DNA of 39,850 nucleotides from Lysobacterales bacterium. GTDB lineage: Bacteria > Pseudomonadota > Gammaproteobacteria > Xanthomonadales > SZUA-36. This document shows positions 33,706 to 39,850 of the stretch, piece by piece (position 1 is the first letter of the stretch; each line of letters opens with the position of its first letter). Position numbers and translations under genes: made by a program. Under the pieces are notes generated by a model that was given only the letters and a program-made list of their open reading frames with translations, searched no databases and had not been told where the DNA came from. The stretch is from positions 1 through 39,850 of the forward strand of contig JABDJL010000077.1 in assembly GCA_013002505.1 (NCBI GenBank), written 5' to 3'.

Positions 33706-35889
33706 TTGAAATTGTCCTTATTCGAAGAGCTCAAACGACGTAACGTTTTCCGGGTGGGTATCGCCTACCTGATCACCGCCTGGCTGCTGATGCAGGTCGT
33801 CGACTTGGTTCTGGAAAACATCAACGCGCCGGACTGGATCATGCAGGTGTTCATGCTCGCCCTAGCGGTCGGATTTCCGATCACGCTGCTGGTGGCCTGG
33901 GCATTCGAACTAACCCCGGAGGGCCTGAAGAAAGAAAAGGAAGTAGACCGCACCCAGTCCATCACACAACATACCGGACGCAAGCTCGACAGGGCCATCA
34001 TCGGGGTGCTGGTCGTGGCCCTGGGGTATTTCGTATATGACAAATTTTCTCAGCGCCCTTCCGAGGATGCGGCAGAGATGGCCGCGTCCTCCGAAAATGC
34101 GGCCGAGGCCACACCAGCGGATTCCGAGCCGCAACGTCCGTCTATCGCCGTGCTGCCGTTCGCCAACCGCAGCAGCCGCGATGAAGATGCATTTTTTGCC
34201 GAGGGTATTCACGATGACCTGCTGACCAGCCTGGCCAAGGTCGGATCGCTGAAGGTGATTTCGCGCACCTCGGTGATGCGTTACCGTGAAACCGGGCAAT
34301 CCATCCCTGAAATCGCCCGTGAGCTGGGCGTGGCGACGGTGCTGGAAGGCGGCATACAGCGCTCCGGCAGCCAGGTTCGCATCAATGTTCAGTTAATAGA
34401 CGCCAATACGGACGAACACCTGTGGGCCGAGAACTACGACCGCGCGCTGACCGCCGACAACCTGTTCAGCATTCAGAGCGAGATCTCGCGGGAGATCGTT
34501 ACCGCCTTGAAAGGCACGCTGACCGACGAGGAAAGCGCACGGCTTGCAGATCAACCCACCGACAGCCTTGAGGCTTACGGCGAATTCGTGCTGGGCCGCC
34601 AGGAAATGGCCAAACGTACCAACGAGTCACTGGTCAATGCGCAAAACCACTTCGAAAAGGCCATCGAACTGGACCCCGAGTACGCGCTGGCCTACGTGGG
34701 ACTGGCCGACAGCCTGACATTACAGTCTTTGTACGGCGACCTGTTCGTCAACGATACCTTTGCGCCCCGCCAGGCCGCGATTGACCGGGCCCTGGCGCTG
34801 GACCCCAACTCCGGCGAAGCCTACACCGCGCTGGCCAACCTGCGGGATGACCAGGGGCAGGAACAGGCATCAGAGGATTTCTACAAAAAAGCCATCGAGC
34901 TCAGCCCGAATTATGCAACCGCCTGGCACTGGTATGCGCTGCTGCTCGATGACCTGGACCGTGACGAAGAAGCCCTCGAGCTTGGCAGGAAAGCCCGCGA
35001 GCTCGACCCCAACGCACCAATCCTGGCCGGCATGCTGGCCAGCATCCTGTGGGACCTGGATCGTCGCGAACAGGCCTTCGAGGTCAACCAGCAGCAACTG
35101 GATAAAACGCCGGAGTTTCCCAACCTTTATGGCCAGCGTGTCGGGTTCTACATCAACATGGGCAATCTCGGCGAAGCCATGCGCTGGTCCAAGGCATATG
35201 CCAACCTGGATGCGACCCAGTCGTTTGCGCACGTTTCGGTGTGCAATATGTGGGTGCAAATGGGCGATGTGGTCGAGGCGGAGCAGTGTTTCGACCGCGT
35301 GGAAGAGTCCTACCCGGAGGCTTCTTTCGGCTCACGCATTGGATTGCACCAGTTACGCGGCGACTACGAGAGATCCGTCGAGGTCATGCAACAGATCGCC
35401 GAACGATTTCCGTTTGAAGGACCACAGGTCGGATTGGGATACAACTATCTGACGATCGGCGCCTTTGACGAGGCCCGCGCCGTGGTCGAAAAAAACTGGC
35501 CCGAGTACCTCGGCACCCAGCCCGTCGAAATCAATGACGAGAATGACAATCGCACGCAACTGGCCGGCATGGTGCTGTACCTGACCGGCGACATTGAGCG
35601 CGGCAACTACCTGCTCGACCAGGCGGTTGCGTATTATGAATCCCAACCAAGGGTCGGACCCGGGCCGGTGTTCATTCATGGAATACGCGGCGAACGGGAC
35701 AAGGCCATCGCTTCCCTGCGACGCGCGATGGATGAAGGCTGGCGCGGCAACTGGTTCCGCTTGCGCTACCCGATGTTCGACCACATGCTGAACGAGCCGG
35801 AGTGGGTCAACCTGGTCACCGAGCTTGAAGCGGACATTGCTGCACAACGGCGCTGGTACGAGGAGCACCAGGACGATCCACTGCTCTGA
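33706..35889 (+). CDS. Membrane-anchored TolB-N-like and TPR-repeat protein
   Basis: 727 residues. Two membrane helices (about 15-35 and 45-65) with the family signature FEELKRRNVFRV and AWAFELTPEGLKKEKEVDRTQSIT, then a third helix (95-113). A TolB-N/adenylate-cyclase-associated domain (145-260) holds PSIAVLPFANRSS, FFAEGIHDDLLTSLAKV, SRTSVMRYR and LGVATVLEGGIQRSG. At least ten TPR-type helices follow (about 290-720). It is a probable scaffold or sensor of the cytoplasmic membrane; no enzyme motif is seen. The start is a TTG (33706 or 33712), with no ATG near the conserved N-terminus. A truncated paralogue lies at 16114-16392. Confidence 0.85.
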   Translation: MKLSLFEELKRRNVFRVGIAYLITAWLLMQVVDLVLENINAPDWIMQVFMLALAVGFPITLLVAWAFELTPEGLKKEKEVDRTQSITQHTGRKLDRAIIGVLVVALGYFVYDKFSQRPSEDAAEMAASSENAAEATPADSEPQRPSIAVLPFANRSSRDEDAFFAEGIHDDLLTSLAKVGSLKVISRTSVMRYRETGQSIPEIARELGVATVLEGGIQRSGSQVRINVQLIDANTDEHLWAENYDRALTADNLFSIQSEISREIVTALKGTLTDEESARLADQPTDSLEAYGEFVLGRQEMAKRTNESLVNAQNHFEKAIELDPEYALAYVGLADSLTLQSLYGDLFVNDTFAPRQAAIDRALALDPNSGEAYTALANLRDDQGQEQASEDFYKKAIELSPNYATAWHWYALLLDDLDRDEEALELGRKARELDPNAPILAGMLASILWDLDRREQAFEVNQQQLDKTPEFPNLYGQRVGFYINMGNLGEAMRWSKAYANLDATQSFAHVSVCNMWVQMGDVVEAEQCFDRVEESYPEASFGSRIGLHQLRGDYERSVEVMQQIAERFPFEGPQVGLGYNYLTIGAFDEARAVVEKNWPEYLGTQPVEINDENDNRTQLAGMVLYLTGDIERGNYLLDQAVAYYESQPRVGPGPVFIHGIRGERDKAIASLRRAMDEGWRGNWFRLRYPMFDHMLNEPEWVNLVTELEADIAAQRRWYEEHQDDPLL

Positions 35890-35910
35890 CATAATCACCT
35901 GAACTAAAAA

Positions 35911-35942
35911 GGACAGGTTCGACCGACCCGTCGAACCTGTCC
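35911..35942 (+). terminator. Hairpin after the TPR gene
   Basis: Perfect 13-base stem with a CGACCC loop, 22 bases after the TPR gene stop. No T run follows on the plus strand; on the minus strand TTTTT follows, but no minus-strand gene ends right there other than the distant atpC. Confidence 0.55.
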
Positions 35943-36110
35943 CGCTTGAGCATTGCGGCCACGCGAATGTGGCTCACCCAAGAGACCCACCGCGAACAGC
36001 GCCATCCTGGAACTTGGGTTCGATGGCGACTGCAGTCGCCGCTGCGCTCCCGCGTATCATACTCATTTAAAAACATTTTTTAAAGAAACCGTAAAAATAT
36101 TTCGGGCGAA

Positions 36111-36135
36111 AAAAAGCCGGCTTCAGGCCGGCTTT
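36111..36135 (-). terminator. Terminator of the atp operon
   Basis: AAAGCCGGC (36113-36121) pairs with GCCGGCTTT (36127-36135). On the minus strand a run of T residues follows at once. It is 26 bases past the atpC stop. Confidence 0.92.
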
Positions 36136-36160
36136 ATGGGTCTCTTTTCTCGGTAACCGA

Positions 36161-36583
36161 TCAGCGTTTAACTTTTTTGCGCAACTGCTCCAGCGCCTGC
36201 AGTTGTGCGATGGCCTCGGCCAGCTTGGCCTGCGCCTCGGCCACTTCCATCTCGCCGGTGCGGTCGGCGATGGCGCGCTCCGCTTCTTCCTTGGCTTTTT
36301 GCGCCGAAGCCGCATCCAGGTCTTCACCGCGCGCGGCGGTATCGGCCAACACAGTCACCATGTGCGGCTGCACTTCGATGATGCCGCCACCGACGAAAAA
36401 GAACTGCTCTTCACCGGCTTCATCCACGACCCTGACCGGGCCGGGCTTAAGCTGGGTGATCAACGGCGTGTGGCGCGGGTAAATACCCAGCTCACCGGAT
36501 ACACCAGTGGCAAACACCTGCGCGGCCTCGCCGGACCAGATGGCGTCCTGCGCCGATACGATGTCACATTGAATGGTTTTCAT
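36161..36583 (-). CDS. atpC: F1 ATP synthase epsilon subunit
   Basis: 140 residues, the usual length. N-terminal beta-sandwich: MKTIQCDIVSAQDAIWSGEA, GELGIYPRHTPLITQLKPGPV, FFVGGGIIEVQPHMVTVLADTA. Then the C-terminal two-helix part (from about 90), rich in Ala/Glu. It couples the rotor to F1 and restrains ATP hydrolysis. ATG 36583 is chosen by homology; the open frame to 36625 is outside the conserved protein. The gap to atpD is 141 bases, unusually long, and filled with hairpins. Confidence 0.97.
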   Translation of the reverse strand: MKTIQCDIVSAQDAIWSGEAAQVFATGVSGELGIYPRHTPLITQLKPGPVRVVDEAGEEQFFFVGGGIIEVQPHMVTVLADTAARGEDLDAASAQKAKEEAERAIADRTGEMEVAEAQAKLAEAIAQLQALEQLRKKVKR

Positions 36584-36622
36584 AATTTGCTCACACGATC
36601 CCGGGCGTAGCGCGGCTTGCGG

Positions 36623-36694
36623 CATTCAAGGGCTTGAGCAACAAGGATGTTGCGACAGAGCCCACAGGGACGTGTTCATGGCGTCCCTTGAATG
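36623..36694. repeat. Composite inverted-repeat element between atpD and atpC
   Basis: Three nested or adjacent inverted repeats: CATTCAAGGG (36623-36632) with CCCTTGAATG (36685-36694); GCAACA-AGGA-TGTTGC (36638-36653); and AGGGACG (36666-36672) with CGTCCCT (36682-36688). From memory, blocks with AGGGATGT/AGGGACGT hairpins are common dispersed intergenic elements in gammaproteobacteria. Only one copy is in this window. Confidence 0.6.
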
Positions 36695-36724
36695 TGCGAG
36701 CCGTGATGCGCCAATCAGCCATGA

Positions 36725-38161
<1,437 letters not shown>

Positions 38162-38173
38162 TTACCATCATTG

Positions 38174-39040
38174 CTATACAGCGGCTGCACCGCCGACAAT
38201 TTCTGAAATTTCCTGCGTGATCGCGGCCTGGCGCGCCTTGTTATAGGCCAGTTTCAGGTCGTCGATCAGCTCGGCCGCGTTATCTGTCGCGCTCTTCATT
38301 GCGATCATGCGCGCGGCGTGTTCCGAGGCCAGGTTTTCCAGCACACCCTGGTAAACCAGCGATTCGATGTACCGCACCAATACGCTGTCCAGCAGCGTTT
38401 CGGCATCCGGCTCGTAAATGTAGTCCCAGATGTCCCGGACTTCTTCGTCCTTGGTTTCCGGCAGCGGCAGCAATTGCATTACCGTCGGTTGCTGCGACAT
38501 CGTGTTAATGAAATCGTTGTAAGCGATATACACCAGGTCGATTTCATGCTTCCGATATGCGTCCAGCACGATCTTGATCGACCCGATCAGGTCTTCAATC
38601 TGTGGCTGCTCACCGAGGTTGATCGCGCTGCCGGCCATTTCGACCTTGATGTTCTTGAAAAAAGAACCGGCTTTCTTCCCCAGCGTTACGACGCTGATAT
38701 CTGCGCCCTTGCCCTTCCATTCAGAAATGTTGGCCAGCACTTTCTTGAACAGGTTGGTATTCAGGCCACCGCACAACCCGCGGTCCGTGGACATGATGAT
38801 GTAACCGACTTTTTTCACTTCCCGGCCATGCTCGATGACAAACGGGTGCCGGTATTCCGGGTTAGCCTTGCCAAGGTGACCGATGATGCGGCGCATCATG
38901 CGCGCATATGGCCTCGTCGCATTCATCAGGTCCTGCGATTTGCGGATCTTGCTGGCCGAGACCATCTCCAGCGCCGAGGTCACCTTCTTGGTGTTTTCGA
39001 CACTCTTGATCTTGCCAGTGATTTCCTTTCCGCTTGCCAT
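38174..39040 (-). CDS. atpG: F1 ATP synthase gamma subunit
   Basis: 288 residues. [31 protein letters not shown] at the N-terminus and the C-terminal [30 protein letters not shown] form the central coiled-coil shaft; [16 protein letters not shown] is the conserved core motif. It rotates inside the alpha/beta ring. The ATG is 6 bases past the atpA stop. Confidence 0.98.
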   Translation of the reverse strand: MASGKEITGKIKSVENTKKVTSALEMVSASKIRKSQDLMNATRPYARMMRRIIGHLGKANPEYRHPFVIEHGREVKKVGYIIMSTDRGLCGGLNTNLFKKVLANISEWKGKGADISVVTLGKKAGSFFKNIKVEMAGSAINLGEQPQIEDLIGSIKIVLDAYRKHEIDLVYIAYNDFINTMSQQPTVMQLLPLPETKDEEVRDIWDYIYEPDAETLLDSVLVRYIESLVYQGVLENLASEHAARMIAMKSATDNAAELIDDLKLAYNKARQAAITQEISEIVGGAAAV

Positions 39041-39046
39041 GACGTG

Positions 39047-39850
39047 TTACCAGCTACCTGAGGACTTGAAGTTCTCGACCGCCGACTTGAGCAGGCCCTC
39101 TACCTCGTCATTCCAGTCACCGCCATTGAGGCGTTCCATCAGTTCAGCCTGCGTGGCGCTCATGGAGTCCAGCATGGCCGATTCAAACGCGCCGATCTTG
39201 CTCAGCTCGATGTCGTCCATGAACCCGCGATCCACGGCATACAGTGAAACCGCCATTTCGCCCACGGACATCGGGCTGTACTGTGGCTGTTTCATCAGCT
39301 CGGTGACGCGCTGACCACGCTCCAGCTGGGCGCGGGTGCCCTCATCGAGGTCCGAGGCAAATTGCGCGAAAGCCGCCAGTTCTCGGTACTGCGCCAGCGC
39401 CAGTCGCACACCGCCACCCAATTTCTTGATGACCTTGGTCTGTGCCGCACCACCTACGCGCGACACCGAGAGTCCGGCGTGCACCGCCGGGCGGATGCCG
39501 CCGTTGAACAGGTCCGTCTCGAGAAAGATCTGGCCATCCGTGATTGAAATTACGTTGGTCGGAACGAAGGCCGACACGTCACCGGCCTGGGTTTCGATGA
39601 TGGGCAGTGCCGTCAGGGAACCCGTCTGGCCTTTGACCTCACCGTTGGTTTCTTTTTCCACGTACTCTTCGTTGACCCGGGCGGCCCGCTCCAGCAGGCG
39701 CGAGTGCAGGTAGAACACGTCACCGGGATACGCTTCCCGGCCAGGCGGACGACGCAGCAGCAGGGATACCTGGCGATAGGCCCAGGCCTGCTTGGTCAGG
39801 TCGTCGTAAATAATCAGTGCGTCCTGGCCGCGATCGCGGAAGTACTCACC
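39047..39850 (-). CDS. atpA: F1 ATP synthase alpha subunit, C-terminal part (5' end outside window)
   Basis: About 267 C-terminal residues; the frame runs off the window end. Visible family motifs: [90 protein letters not shown] (with the arginine that reaches the beta catalytic site) and [19 protein letters not shown]. The P-loop is beyond the window. It is the non-catalytic nucleotide-binding subunit of F1. Confidence 0.98.
   Translation of the reverse strand, partial: GEYFRDRGQDALIIYDDLTKQAWAYRQVSLLLRRPPGREAYPGDVFYLHSRLLERAARVNEEYVEKETNGEVKGQTGSLTALPIIETQAGDVSAFVPTNVISITDGQIFLETDLFNGGIRPAVHAGLSVSRVGGAAQTKVIKKLGGGVRLALAQYRELAAFAQFASDLDEGTRAQLERGQRVTELMKQPQYSPMSVGEMAVSLYAVDRGFMDDIELSKIGAFESAMLDSMSATQAELMERLNGGDWNDEVEGLLKSAVENFKSSGSW

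Larger units (their letters stand above)
35890..36160. other. Intergenic region between converging genes with hairpins and a palindrome
   Basis: 271 bases without a gene. A 13-base perfect stem, GGACAGGTTCGAC (35911-35923) with GTCGAACCTGTCC (35930-35942), follows the TPR gene. A 16-base palindrome, GGCGACTGCAGTCGCC, lies at 36025-36040. The atp terminator is at 36111-36135. An AT-rich inverted repeat lies around 36066-36084. No coding sequence was recognised. Confidence 0.7.

Overview
The window looks like a chromosomal segment of a free-living, probably marine or sediment gammaproteobacterium with fairly high GC. The evidence is the F1Fo ATP synthase operon in proteobacterial order, polyphosphate:AMP phosphotransferase, many secreted or lipoprotein peptidases, and paralogous membrane-TPR proteins. 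A Woeseiaceae/Chromatiales-like or Wenzhouxiangella-like lineage is my inference from gene content. I see no rRNA, tRNA, CRISPR array, prophage or intact insertion sequence. No gene-free gap exceeds 300 bases.

Layout. 1-362: end of a deoxynucleoside kinase. 417-5251: two exported metallopeptidases (reprolysin-like with FnIII domains; M13 lipoprotein), the first behind a promoter bracketed by two TTGTACAA palindromes. 5420-12207: a minus-strand run holding a periplasmic DsrE-like protein, two GNAT acetyltransferases, an isoprenylcysteine methyltransferase-like membrane protein, a DUF6265-NodB fusion, a zinc-ribbon protein, a class III CoA-transferase coupled to a sodium:solute symporter, and a DksA/TraR-type zinc finger. 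12271-14727: a NorC/NorB-type complex divergent from an Lrp/AsnC regulator. The NorB-like subunit lacks two of the six histidines typical of heme-copper oxidoreductases and is the most unusual gene here. 14769-23924: a secreted esterase, a truncated membrane-domain remnant, DUF4399, DUF885 and sortilin-like beta-propeller proteins, a sterol-desaturase-type hydroxylase, and a TetR regulator with a clear self-operator. 24005-29556: envelope and stress genes (EEP phosphatase, DUF937, MscS, BON, DUF1328, PRC-barrel) beside a sigma54 activator with a degenerate receiver. 29817-35889: a secreted protein sharing a C-terminal domain with the esterase, a diheme cytochrome c with an atypical CX3CH motif, Pap, and a membrane-anchored TolB-like/TPR protein. 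36161-39850: atpC, atpD, atpG and the end of atpA.

How they work together. The ATP synthase, NorBC-like complex, cytochrome c and Pap serve energy and phosphate metabolism. The exported peptidases and hydrolases suggest a life on protein-rich particulate matter. The PRC-DUF1328-BON genes and their sigma54 activator look like one envelope-stress unit, with MscS and DUF937 just beyond it.
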